Below, piece after piece: positions 12,160-23,061 of a DNA stretch of 64,000 bases; position 1 is the first letter of the stretch; each line of letters opens with the position of its first letter. The stretch covers positions 18,595,254-18,659,253 of the forward strand of contig JAQFVV010006197.1 of the NCBI GenBank assembly GCA_028023455.1, read 5' to 3'. The notes under the pieces were generated by a model. That model was given only the letters and a program-made list of their open reading frames with translations, made no database searches and was not told the DNA's origin. Made by a program: the position numbers and the translations under genes. The stretch comes from Epiperipatus broadwayi (taxonomy: Eukaryota > Onychophora > Udeonychophora > Euonychophora > Peripatidae).

Positions 12160-13310
12160 TTTTTTGAAAAAGTGATTTATCTTAGTGGTAATATTACTTT
12201 GACTAAATTTATAAATCCGTTGTTTAATCTAAAACATCTTAGTATTAATTCTCATTGACAGATTTTTTATTTTTGGAAAACTTTTATTCTCTTTTCAATT
12301 TTTTATTGAGTTTAAAGAAGAGGGGGTGGGGAAGTAGAAGAGAGATGGGGAAAACAAAAAATATACTTTTCATTGATTTTCAAAATGTAGGTTAATTTCA
12401 AACAACTATTTTCTTATTTGTAATTGAAAAAAAAATCTGTTTGGAAATTTTAATTCTTTTGTTTTTAGAATTTTTTCTTTCTATTCAAATGTATGGAAGG
12501 GGCTAAAGAACTACAGTCTAGATTTGGAATTTTTACTAGTGATGCTACACAACTAAATTTATAAATTCATTATGTAATCTAAAATTTTTTAGTATTAGTT
12601 TTCATTGAAAAGTTGTTTTTTTTTTTTTTTTGGTGAACTTTTAGTTTTTATAAATTCACTGTGAATTTTTAAAAACAATAAAAAAGGAAACAATATTTGC
12701 CTTCCCCATCATGCATTATAAGAAATACTTTTTTTTAACTTGTAAGAAATTTGTGTAAATATGAACTTTGTGTTGATTTAAAATATTTTTATTTGAAAAA
12801 GTGTTCGTTTAAATTGTATTATTTTTAGTTTTTAATTAAAAAATAAAATAAAATCTAAATCAATAAAAAAGTTTTTATTTTAAGCTTTTTTTTTTTTTTT
12901 TGGTTAAATTGTTGATGTTTCACAATCAGCCAGTTCACTTTTATTTGGAGTGTTTGATTAGATTTGTATTGAATGTAACTATATCAAAATCAACAAACAA
13001 TTCACCTCCCTCCCATCCCTTCCTCACTCCTTTCACTTTTTAAAAAGCTAATGAGAAAGAAGAAATTTAAAAAATTTTAAAGACAAAGTTATAAAAATTT
13101 CCAAAACAAATTTATCAATTACAGATCAAAAGAGGTTGTTTGAATTAGGAAATACTATGCAGTAATTTACCCTCCCCTCTTTATCTTCTCACTTTATAAG
13201 AAAGAAGAAATTGACAAATTTTTAAAGACAAAATAATAAAATTCCAAAACAAATCTGTTAATTACAAACCAAAAAAAGTTGTTTGAAATTCTAAATCAAT
13301 CAATTTTGTA
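12160..13310. repeat. Fold-back region of direct and inverted repeats
   Basis: A block of about 110 bp at 12199-12306 recurs at 12552-12665 (both contain ACTAAATTTATAAAT). A second block of about 95 bp at 13055-13150 recurs at 13199-13293 (both contain AAAGAAGAAAT and TCCAAAACAAAT), and its inverse is at about 12395-12485. No coding sequence. It has the fold-back organisation of several other elements here, but no ribozyme core. Confidence 0.55.
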
Positions 13311-13479
13311 AATCAATATTATATATATCACAATGATGAGAAATTCAAAGAAACTTTGAAAAATTAGAATAGACCTTTTTTAGAAACTGAAAACACCATT
13401 TTCTAAAGAAACCTTCAAATGATCGATTAATCACTCCATTAATATTTCATGATACCAAAGCAGTGCTTAAAATATTAAT

Positions 13480-13660
13480 AAAAGATAAAAATGGAAATGT
13501 AGATAGCCTTTTTTTAGGTCTTTTACAATTTCTTGGAATCCAATTTAAGATTTCAGCTGTCAATCTATTATCATATCTTCTAGCAACATGTTCAGCCCAA
13601 TTTCAATGATGTCAGTAACACCTGTTTGCTTTCTCATCCATAGTTTTCAATCTCTTCTTG
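13480..13660 (-). pseudogene. RTE-like LINE fragment, C-terminal region
   Basis: On the minus strand the fragment reads RKQTGVTDIIE and then a decayed equivalent of the GHIARR...NRW tail seen at 850-1000, ending with KDLKK-type sequence. A short relic, broken by stops. Confidence 0.65.
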
Positions 13661-13689
13661 TTACTCCTAACATACGTACATTTTTTTAT

Positions 13690-14400
13690 TCTAACATTAT
13701 TATCATTATTTATATTAGTATATTTTTAAAATACATTAAGGATACAATCATTTAATTTTTTTTTTTCAAAATATGTTTTTGTAGTAATTATTGATGTATG
13801 GTACATCTATTTTATGTAGATTGTCCATATATTTCTGCATTATTAATATTCATTCTTTTCAATTTATTCATCTCATGTTTTTAATATTGTCTTTTAAATA
13901 CATTTCTGTTATTATTTTATTTATTTCCCTATTTTTTTTTCTATACTTTCATTTCTCTTAATTTATATCTTGTATTAAAAAAAAACAATATATAATAAAA
14001 TAAATATCTAAACAAGTGTTTTCAGAAAAAAGACTTTAATTAACCATAAAAAGTCTTTTTTTTTTTTAAAAAAAAAAACACTTTAGATATTTATTTTATT
14101 ATTATTTATTGTTTTTTTTTTTAAATTTTAAGATATAAATTAAGAGGAATGAAAGTATGAAATAATAACAGAATTGTATTTAAAAGGCAATATTAAAAAA
14201 CATGAAATGATTAAACTGAAAAGAATGGATATTAACAATACAGAAATATATGGACAATCAAAAATACATAAAATTAGATGTACCACTTATACCAGTAATT
14301 AATACCAAAAGATATTTTGAAAACAATTTCTAAATGATTGTATCATAAGATTGTATCATAATGTATTTAAAAAATATACTAATATAAAATGATAATAATG
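13690..14400. repeat. Inverted repeat made from the 5' part of a Penelope-like element
   Basis: The left arm (about 13690-14019) is the reverse complement of the right arm (about 14075-14400), imperfect, with a 55-bp spacer that itself folds (AAGACTTT/AAAGTCTT). Both arms encode the Penelope landmark read as IYGQSKIHK on + at about 14240-14270 (family form YGLPKIHK). An inverted partial copy placed ahead of the element is a known arrangement in Penelope-like insertions. Confidence 0.75.
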
Positions 14401-16640
14401 TTATCAAATGAATATGTTGAGATGTTGAATAAATTTATAAACATGAAGGAATATAAAAATATGTATTTGTAAAATAAAAATATGTATACAAATATTGAAC
14501 CACATGCAGCAATTGAGGTGATTATACAAGTATATTTTAAAAACAACCAAATTAGACTAGAAAACAAACAGTTACATGAATTATTGAATATATGTTGTAA
14601 AAATGTAGTATTAGAATACGGAAATAATTTTTACAAACAAATGAAAGTCTTTGCATGGGAACTAGTCTAAGAGGATTTCTAGCATCCTTACATATGTGTA
14701 ATTTTGAAAAGAAATATTTTTATTTTAATAGATATAAACCAATATTTTATGTACCATATCGATGTTTATTTTCTAATATTTAATAATAGTAAAAAATATC
14801 TGATTATTTTATAAAATATATAAATGAAATAGATAGAATTTAAATAGAAAAAAAATGGATAATATAATTAATTATATGGATGTTAGAATTAAAAAAACAA
14901 TAAATAAGAATAAAATTAATATCAAAATAATTATTTTCAGAAAAGACTTTGTATTTATATATTACCCTGTTTTCCCAGGTTAGCAGTCATTTTTTTTAAT
15001 TATACAATTTCAGAGGTCTACAATAAATCTTTAAAACAAAATGACTGACATGAAGCAGTCATATTTATTATTTAGTTTTTTTATTATTATTGTTATTTTA
15101 AAAGAAGAAAAATTTCTGCAAAAATTAATTATATTTCCTCTTTATTATTATTGTTTTGTAAAGTGTCATATTGTGCACATTAATACAGACTTCAATTTAT
15201 TAATATAAAAATAAAAAATATATAAGAAATGTAAAGTGTCATAACATGCTCATTAATGCAGACTTTTCAGGAGGGCATGATACTCCACTGCATGCTGTTC
15301 TGTCTAAAAAAGGTTCCAAACTTTTATCATTTTGCCAAAATGGTAGTGACAAACATAAAATCACTAAATGTAAACAAACTATGACAATGTTCTGAGCATG
15401 TTGGCATTTATATGTCATAAATATTTAAAAAAATTGAAATAAACTTTCTGAATAGAATTTATAATCGATTTGTTAATTTTTTAAAACTTAACAACTAACA
15501 TATATTTGGTGAAATAAAATTGAAAAAAAAAAACATAAACAAATACTTATAGGGCTATGAAGCTATATAATTTTTAAAAAAGACTGCCAGTTTTGGAAGA
15601 CAGGAGAATACGTAAGTAACTAAAATAATAATAATAAATAAAGAGGAAATATTGTAATTAATTTTTGCAGAAATTTTTCATTTTTTAAATAACAAAAAAA
15701 AAAAAAAACTGTAAATATGATCACTTCTTGCCAACCATTTCATTTTTAATATTTATTGTGCCCCTGAAACTTTACAATTAAAAAAAAATGGCTGTGAAGG
15801 TTGGGAGACAGAATAATATATAAGTACCAAAGACTTTTTATGGTTTATTATGTAATTGAGATCAGATATAAAGTATATACATAAAACAAATAATAATAGA
15901 ATAAATAAAGCAATAAGATCTTGCATTAGTAATAAATTATTAAAAAAAGAAATTAATATACTAAAAAATGAAGCAAAAATAAATTACCCTATTAAATTAA
16001 TTAATAAATTATGTGGAAAGAAAAATATAAAAAAAAATAAAAAGAATATCTAAGAAAGGTAAAGATAAAAGTATGGAAATTTATATTAGTTTTAACTTGC
16101 CAGAAAGTACATTTTATAAGATAAGTAAAATAATAGCTATAAACAGGAAGTGTAATAATAGATTTGTAATTAAAATCAGCATATAAAAAGAAGATAAATT
16201 TAAAAATGTTAAAAAAGGAAGGGTTAGAAAATATGAATGGCATTTACATTATAAACTGCTTAGATTGTAAGAGATAATAAAAATGTTTTATATATACGAA
16301 CAACAAAAAATAAATTGAAAATTAGATTGAAACAGCATTTAATAGATAAAAATTCTAATATATATCTACATATGAAAAAATCTAAGCATTTAAATTTTGA
16401 AATAAAAATATTAGTTAATGTGAGGTCTTACAAACAAAAATTAATTAAAGAAATTTATATATAAAAATGAGAAAACCAGTTTTGAGTAGAAAGTTTTAAG
16501 AATTTGATGTAATTACAGTAGTGTAATTATTGAAGAATATTTTATGTAAAAATATTAATTAAGAAAAAATTCAAAATGTAAAGAAATATAGATACATAGG
16601 AAACTAAAGAAGAAGTAAGTATTAAAAAATTGTAATTTAT
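14075..16640 (+). pseudogene. Penelope-like element (iii), decayed
   Basis: Plus strand: IYGQSKIHK (about 14240), YTNIEPHAAIEVII and ENKQLHELLNICCKN in the open segment 14482-14670, decayed CNFEKKYF near 14700, then an inserted fold-back block (14937-15842). The element resumes at 15856 and ends with a GIY-YIG-type part: YIRTTKNKLKIRLKQHL near 16290-16345, then NSNIYLHMKK and NVRSYKQKLIKE. The 3' part matches element (ii). Stops and frameshifts throughout, so not functional. Confidence 0.8.
14937..15842. mobile_element. Fold-back insertion inside Penelope-like element (iii)
   Basis: The ends are inverted copies: 14938-15117 (AAAGACTTTG, CAGCAGTCATTTT-like and TTTCAGAGG blocks) against 15640-15842, about 180-200 bp each and diverged. 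The centre has a direct repeat (TGTAAAGTGTCATA at about 15167 and 15228). It interrupts the element's reverse transcriptase, so it is younger. No hammerhead core found. Confidence 0.6.
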
Positions 16641-16859
16641 GTCATAAAACATTTTTTATCCTATGTTGTTTTTGAAAATTTTTTGTAAACATACATGTGT
16701 ATATATATTTTATAGGAGTAATCAATCCTTGACATTCATATAATGGGATTGAAATATTGGAGGAAAACTGAAATAAAAAATGGTATTAAAAAATAAAACA
16801 AGATATGAAAGAAAAAATATGTTAAAGAATTTATTGAGGGGGGAAGATAGTTTTTAAAA

Positions 16860-18440
16860 TTCATGAATGTAAAGAACATAGTATAACTGTCGGGGTGAAT
16901 GAGGTCTACCATATCTGCCGTACAGGGCGCCACCAGGCTATTTGAACCTGAAAAATTTATATAGTAGGCAAATACGTACTGTTAAGATCTCATTTTTACA
17001 TATATATTTTATTCCGACCGTCGACCCATGTCACTAGCTCATTGAGACGCAGAGATTTAATATAAAACTTACTTAAAAGAAATATATTAATATTTTTTAA
17101 AAAATGAAATAAGCCACTGCCAGTAATTAACATACAAACATTTATTAATGCACATATAAATAAAATTGAGGAATAGATTGGTTATTAATTTTTAAATTTA
17201 AATTTTTATTTTAAACAATGTGCACAGATGAATTTAATAATATTTTATTAGAGTGTCGAGTTTGAATAAACTACATAGATTGCATTTGAAAAGAAAATAT
17301 TCTATCCCTTATTTAATCTTAGGCCAATCTATCTGATATATCAATGTATTCTGCAGCATGAATATGACGGAACAATACCATACTGTCAGGAATGCACATC
17401 TGAACAGCATGGTTACAGAAGACATTGACTCTCGTCCAGTACAGGTATGGTACATCTGTCTGGTGAGAAGAACAATAAAAAAAACTCCATAGGAAGGGAC
17501 TGTGTTTTCCATCTTACTATCCCATTCCATAGGCTAAAAGGGTGATCCAAGAAGCAGGGAACACCGTCTGCTTCCGATGGTCGGTGAGTAATGGGACTTA
17601 TTTTGCCCAAGTGCGGCATATAACATGATCCTGCACGTAGAGGATCTCATGCTACATTTACTAATTACACCAAAATATCCAATCGATTAACCCAATTTAA
17701 CTACGAAACAAATAACCTAAGATTAACCCTCCCTTAATTAATTAATATAACTTTACAAATCTATGCAGCCATTCATGTCCGACTTAAATTTAACAGTTGT
17801 ATAATTTAGTCAATAAATATTAATTAAAAAAAATGGAAATGATTAAATTAGCAAACTCGAATATATAAAATTAAACATTATTAATTGATTTTGAAATCTT
17901 AAAAGTCAGATAAAAGTTCATTTTAAAAATTAGGTTAGTTGATTATAAAAAGTTTGTCAAATCTTGACGAAAGTTCTTAATTACTTAAAATTTACAGTTC
18001 ATATCTTACAGTAGAAGAGTCCCAGTTCCTGGTGCCAATTCCCGTGAAGTCTTTCATGGAAGACCGGTCTGTTGTTCTGGAGATAGCTTTAGCTGGTTCA
18101 ATCCTGGTACTATTTAATTGCAGTACCCATATGATTTGGGGTCTGCAACAGTACCATTCATAATTCAACAGTCATTTCATTTGAAATAAGTGAGAGAGGG
18201 TGAATAGTGTGTCTTATCACCCTTCTCAAAAAAATCAAGCTGGAACTAACTTTCAATTTTAATATTTTTCTTTTTATACCAATTGTCCGGATTCACTGAA
18301 CAATCAATGATTTTCGATAGGGTCCGAGCATTGGTTGCTGCTTCTATTGGACATTCTGCTTCAGATTGGGAAACAATCTTTTCGATTTTTATGTCTTTCA
18401 TCTGGCTTTTTTATATAAGAGCCCCAAGGGCTAGTTTGCT
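16860..18440. other. Compositionally distinct intronic segment, unidentified
   Basis: Base composition is more mixed than the flanking AT-rich DNA, notably at 16885-17040, 17380-17650 and 18000-18430. It holds open frames of at most about 70 codons without recognisable similarity. Probably an old insertion of an element I cannot name. Confidence 0.4.
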
Positions 18441-18899
18441 TTTTCGTTTAAGGAATTAATTAATACCTGTTTCCATTTTTATTTATGTTACTTTAAAAAA
18501 CAAATATTAATCTTTAAATCTTTACTCTTTTTTTTATTATTATTATTTATAAAAAAGTACGTTCAAATACTTTTTTTTTTCATTTCAAAAAAAAAAAAAC
18601 TTTTAAAATTTTCCACCCATCTCTGCGATATATTATATACATTAAACAACTCTTTTTAATTTTAGCTTTTAGTTTTTTAATAAATTTATTTTTATTTACG
18701 AACTTTTTATTTTAATTTTAAATTAATGTAACGGCATATTATATACCGTTACAATAGTGAAATGATTATTATAAATTTTATTAAGTTTATATATATATTA
18801 CAAAGAAATAAAGTCATATGTCATATGACCTAATTTAACAAGTTTGTATTACAAATGTTATATATACAGCTTATAAATAAGCTCTTAACAAGCTTTGCA

Positions 18900-18962
18900 G
18901 AATATCCCCAACCCCAGACCAGTTTCTGCTACTGGCTTCCTCAGTGAGGTGCTAGGATATTC
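18900..18962 (-). ncRNA. Hammerhead ribozyme A1 (type I, best family A copy)
   Basis: Minus strand, 63 nt: GAATATCC, TAGC, ACCTCA, CTGAGGA, 11-nt helix II, GAAAC, TG, GTC, TGGGGT, TGG, GGATATTC. Outer helix I is 8 bp (GAATATCC/GGATATTC) and inner helix I is 6 bp (ACCTCA/TGGGGT). Helix III is AC/GT with a 2-nt loop. All core residues are intact; predicted cleavage is at C complementary to position 18917. Helix II is short (about 2 bp). Confidence 0.85.
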
Positions 18963-19263
18963 AAGCATTAGATTAAAAATACCATGACAAGCCCAGCACT
19001 TTATCTAATGGATAACTATTAAGTAGAAAATCTGAAATTTTCAGGCATTCATGTCTTCCAATCCAGCTATCTAACTTAAATAGACATATGGGACTGAACC
19101 AAGTTCAAATGCACCATATGTTAATATAAAATCACCAAAGCCTTAATAGCAAAAAATAAAATTACAAAGAAATCAAGTCATATATCACATGACCTAATTT
19201 AACAAGCTTGTATTTCAAATGTTATATATAGAGCTCACAAATAAGCTCTTAACAAGCTTTGCA

Positions 19264-19326
19264 GAATATCCCCAACCCCAGATCAGTTTCTGCTACTGGC
19301 TTCCTCATTGAGGTGCTAGGATATTC
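19264..19326 (-). ncRNA. Hammerhead ribozyme A2, core mutated
   Basis: Same layout as A1, but the core reads ATGAGGA instead of CTGAGGA and the cleavage triplet is ATC instead of GTC. Both changes hit required positions, so it is predicted inactive. Confidence 0.75.
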
Positions 19327-19478
19327 AAGCATTAGATTAAAAATACTAGGATATATGGCTATTTAAGTTAGCTGGATTGGAAAACTTATGAATCGTCTGA
19401 AAATTTCAGATTTTCTACTTAATAGTTATCCATTAGATGAAGTGCTGGGCTTGTTCTGGTATTTTTAATTTAATCTTT

Positions 19479-19542
19479 GAAATAGCCTAGCACCTCACTG
19501 AGGAAACCAGTAGCAGAAACCGGTCTGGGGTTGAAGATATTC
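19479..19542 (+). ncRNA. Hammerhead ribozyme A3 (type I)
   Basis: Core CTGAGGA...GAAAC, CG, GTC and inner helix I ACCTCA/TGGGGT are intact. The outer part of helix I is decayed. Possibly active. Confidence 0.78.
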
Positions 19543-19860
19543 TGCAAAACGTGTTAAGAAATTTATTTACGAGCTCTATGTATAACATTTGTAATACAAG
19601 CTTGTTAAATTAGGGCATGTGATATATGATTTGATTTCTTTGTAATTTTATTTTTTTTGCTATTAAGGCTTTGGTGATTTTATATTGCAAAAGTTATTAA
19701 TATATGTTGTATTTGAACTTGGTTCAGTCCTATATGGCTATTTAAGTTAGATAGCTGGATTAGAAGACAAACGAATGTCTGAAAATTTCAGATTTTTTAC
19801 TTAATAGTTATCCATTACATAAAGTGCTGGGCTTGTTCTGGTATTTTTATTCTAATGCTT

Positions 19861-19922
19861 TAATATTCTAGCACCTCACTGAGGAACCCAGTAGCAGAAA
19901 TCGTCTGGGGTTGGGGATATTC
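19861..19922 (+). ncRNA. Hammerhead ribozyme A4, one-base deletion in helix III
   Basis: CTGAGGA is intact, but the segment after GAAA reads TCGTC instead of CCGGTC, so helix III is damaged. Inner helix I is intact. Lies 381 bp from A3. Confidence 0.72.
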
Positions 19923-20238
19923 TGCAAAGTTTGTTAAGAGTTTATTTGCGAGCTGTATATATAACCTTTGTAATACAAGCTTGTTAAATTAGGTCATGTG
20001 ACATATGACTTGGATTTTTTACTTTTTTTTATTTTTTGCTATTAAAGCTTTGGTGATTTTATATTGCTAAAGTTATTAATATATGGTGTATCTGAACTTT
20101 GTTTAGCCCCATATGGCTATTTAAGTTAGATAGCTGGATTGGAAGACATGGATGTCTGAAATTTTCATTTTTTTCTACTTAATAGTTATTTATTAAATAA
20201 AGTGCTGGGCTTGTCCTGGTATTTTTAATCTATTGCTT

Positions 20239-20300
20239 GGATATTTTTGCACCTTACTGAGGAAGTTAGTAGCAGAAACCGGTCTGGGTTGGGGATATTC
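20239..20300 (+). ncRNA. Hammerhead ribozyme A5
   Basis: Core CTGAGGA, GAAAC, CG and GTC are present. One G is missing from the 3' strand of helix I (TGGGTT) and CTTA replaces CTCA on the 5' strand, so helix I is weaker. Lies 378 bp from A4. Confidence 0.72.
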
Positions 20301-20344
20301 TGCAAAGCTTGTTAAGAGCTTATTTGTGAGCTATATATATATAT

Positions 20345-21250
20345 AACACACATATATATATATATGATATATTACCATATGGAGTAAGGTTTAATCTGTG
20401 CAAAATAGACAGAAGAGTGAATCAAAAAAAGAATGTAAAAATCGCACATTTAGAAATCAAAAATAATTTCTCAGAAAAGAGTATAATACAAAAAATATAA
20501 TTAAAATCAATTTATAAGTCAATAATATACATTAAATTTCGAGTTACTGTGATAATTTTTGTTCTCACATTTATTTACAGATTAGCCATCATCCTTTTGA
20601 AATATTGTTAGCTGAAAGGAAAAACAAATATTTACAATGACATAAGTTTTTGTTTTTTATGTGTGAGTTAAAATTTGTTGATTGAAAAACAAAGGATTAT
20701 CCTTAATGTGGTGCCAAATTTATGAATCAATATGATTTAATTGAAGAATATTTTTATAAACACAAGTGTGCTCAATTTTGTACTATAAGACAGATTTGTG
20801 TATCTAAACCATACTATATAATGGGCTAGAATACATGTTATTGGAAGTTTAATGTTGGTCAATACTTTATTATAATTAATTTTTGCATGTGACATTTTAT
20901 TTTGCAGTAAACTTTCATTCATATGAATGATTTTTATTTTCTTTTATTTTTTTCTGAAAGCATTTTACCCATTTTCTAAGAATCATTTGACTTATTTAAA
21001 AAATAGTGCAAAATGTGTACAATATTGACTAGATGTTTATTAACTTTTGCTTTTAAATATTTATCATTATAAGTTTACTAGATAAAAAAATTTTATAATC
21101 CAGTAGAATGAGAAAAAAGTTTGAGGATTGCTATGCATTAAAATAAGCAATAAAATCATCAAAGGTTGTGGTGCCATCACATTTTGAAATGAAAAGGCAA
21201 AGAACTGCTTTGGAGTAATATTGGAAGAAATTGTAAATAGCTCTATTTAC
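20345..21250. other. Intron 1, nothing recognised
   Basis: A TA microsatellite at 20335-20380, then AT-rich sequence without recognisable coding or shared repeat content. Confidence 0.6.
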
Positions 21251-21263
21251 TTAACTGAACTTT

Positions 21264-22063
21264 AATATTTAAACAGCATTAAGCTGTTGCACATGCACTT
21301 TGCTGATTTTAACTATAAATGACTGAATACTAACACTTCAAACACATGATAAAATCTTTGGAAAAGATAGAGTGGCCATCTATCTTTTTGAACCCAAACG
21401 CTTTTATATGGGAAAATCTTAAGTGTTTGAAAGTGAAAGCATGAAGATATTAAATAATCACTTTAAATTACTTTTACATGCTTGAATGAATGATGCTGGT
21501 GAAATTTACTAGAATTTACGATACGTCATTCTTATTTGAAAATAAATGTATGTAAATAAATCAGTTATTTTATATAGCGCAATGTTTATAAACTGTAATA
21601 TTTAAACAGCATTAAGCTGTTGCACATGCGCTTTGCAGATTTTAACTATAAATGACTGAATACTAACACTTCAAACACATGATAAAGTCTTTGGAAAAGA
21701 TAGAGTGGCCATCTATCTTTTCGAAACCCAAACGCATACATTTATTTTCAAATAAGAATGACGTATCGTAAATTTTAGTAAATTTCACCAGCATCATTCA
21801 TTCAAGCATGTAAAAGTAATTTAAAGTGATTATTTAATATCTTCACGCTTTCACTTTCAAGCACTTAAGATTTGCCCATACAAAAGCGTTTGGGTTCGAA
21901 AAGATAGATGGCTACTCTATCTTTTCCAAAGACTTTATCATGTGTTTGAAGTGTTAGTATTCAGTCATTTATAGTTAAAATCTGCAAAGTGCATGTGCAA
22001 CAGCTTAATGCTATTTAAATATTATAGTTTATAAACATTGCGCTATATAAAATAATTGATTTA
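21264..22063. mobile_element. Fold-back element D with 13-bp TSD
   Basis: Flanked by exact copies of TTAACTGAACTTT (21251-21263 and 22064-22076). Inside, the segment at about 21265-21552 is inverted at 21736-22023, and a partial direct copy lies at 21596-21735. The unit contains an AAGCTGTTGCACATGC block and a perfect hairpin AAGATAGA/TCTATCTT. Non-coding. Its size, duplication length and divergent layout match the ribozyme elements, but no canonical hammerhead core is visible. Confidence 0.8.
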
Positions 22064-22598
22064 TTAACTGAACTTTGAAAATTTTTGTTATTTTCCTCAA
22101 TTGGGGAATTGTTGGTTCATGATTTTGTTATCTTTATCTCACTACTGTGCTAAACTTGCAGTGGAAATTTCACTAATATTTAGATAGGTTATTCATGTGA
22201 AAAGTATCTCTGTCCCATATATGAAAGCAAAAGAAGGCTAAATATGAACTTTGTTCAAAGAAATTGTATTGGAGAGAAATAATTTTTAAACTTCTTATGT
22301 ACACCTGGATTTTTTTAATTATAAAAAGTGTACTACTAAAGGTTTTAAATTACTATTTAATATGAATTACTATTTAATATGAATTACTGGTTTATGATTA
22401 TTTCCTTACTATTTAGTTTGTACTGATTTACACTAAAACAATATTCCATACTTGTATACATTCTTTTTTCACTATTAATGAAATTAATATTTTTAAATAT
22501 AACTTTGGATAATAATTTTGACATTATTATCCAAAAGTAAATTGTTTATCTTTTTTTTTTCTTTGATTTATCACTAGTTTTTTAATGTAATTATCTAG

Positions 22599-23061
22599 AT
22601 TAGCATGTTGCAACAGAGAAAATTTATCTTCATTTTTAATTGATGCTGAAACTCATTTATTTCATTCTCGATTTATATTGATGACCCAAGATGAACTTAG
22701 ATATTTATTTAAGGATTTTTATAAAGGATTACAGCACTTGAAGAATAATCCATTATTTTTTAATTTAATTAATGTTTGTGAAAATATTATTAAAGTAAAT
22801 TCCTGGAATTATTTAATTTTAAAATATCTTGAGAAATCTTCTGGATCTATCTCTGTACCATTTCATTACGTTTTACATTTAGTTCGACAAAGAAGTATAA
22901 CTTTAAAAACTGGAATGGCGCAAATTCCATATATCATGTTAGATCAGCTAATGATGTCACTGTTTGAACATTTTCTCACTTTAAATCTTCAGGAAGCACG
23001 GAAAAACTTGCCAACCATAAAAGAGGATGAAAGAATAAAAAATATAATCAAATTTGTTGAG
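22599..23061 (+). CDS. PRIM2: DNA primase large subunit (PRIM2), exon 2
   Basis: Acceptor tatctag ends at 22598, and the first base completes the Arg codon begun at 3713, so HFILR continues as LACCNREN (human HFILRLAYCQSEE). About 154 codons (residues 71-224) cover the helical N-terminal domain, including HLFHSRF (human LLRFRF) and, near the end, NLPTIKEDERIKNII (human SLPAVQSDERLQPLL). The donor is gttagt at 23062 with the codon boundary intact (phase 0). The stop codon 5' of the acceptor (22588-22590) confirms that the exon must be spliced. Intron 2 that follows is about 12.9 kb. Confidence 0.93.

Larger units (their letters stand above)
18800..20335. mobile_element. Family A ribozyme array: two left- and three right-pointing units
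   Basis: Five copies of a unit of about 360-380 bp, each with a hammerhead at its junction. Two lie on the minus strand (ribozymes at 18900 and 19264, spaced 364) and three on the plus strand (19479, 19861, 20239; cores spaced 381 and 378). The unit contains TATGGCTATTTAAGTTAGAT, a CAGATTTTCTACTTAATAG block and CAAGCTTGTTAAATTAGG. The tandem ribozyme-to-ribozyme spacing is what multimers copied from a small circular RNA would give. The array ends within TA repeats, so its target-site duplication cannot be read. Confidence 0.85.
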
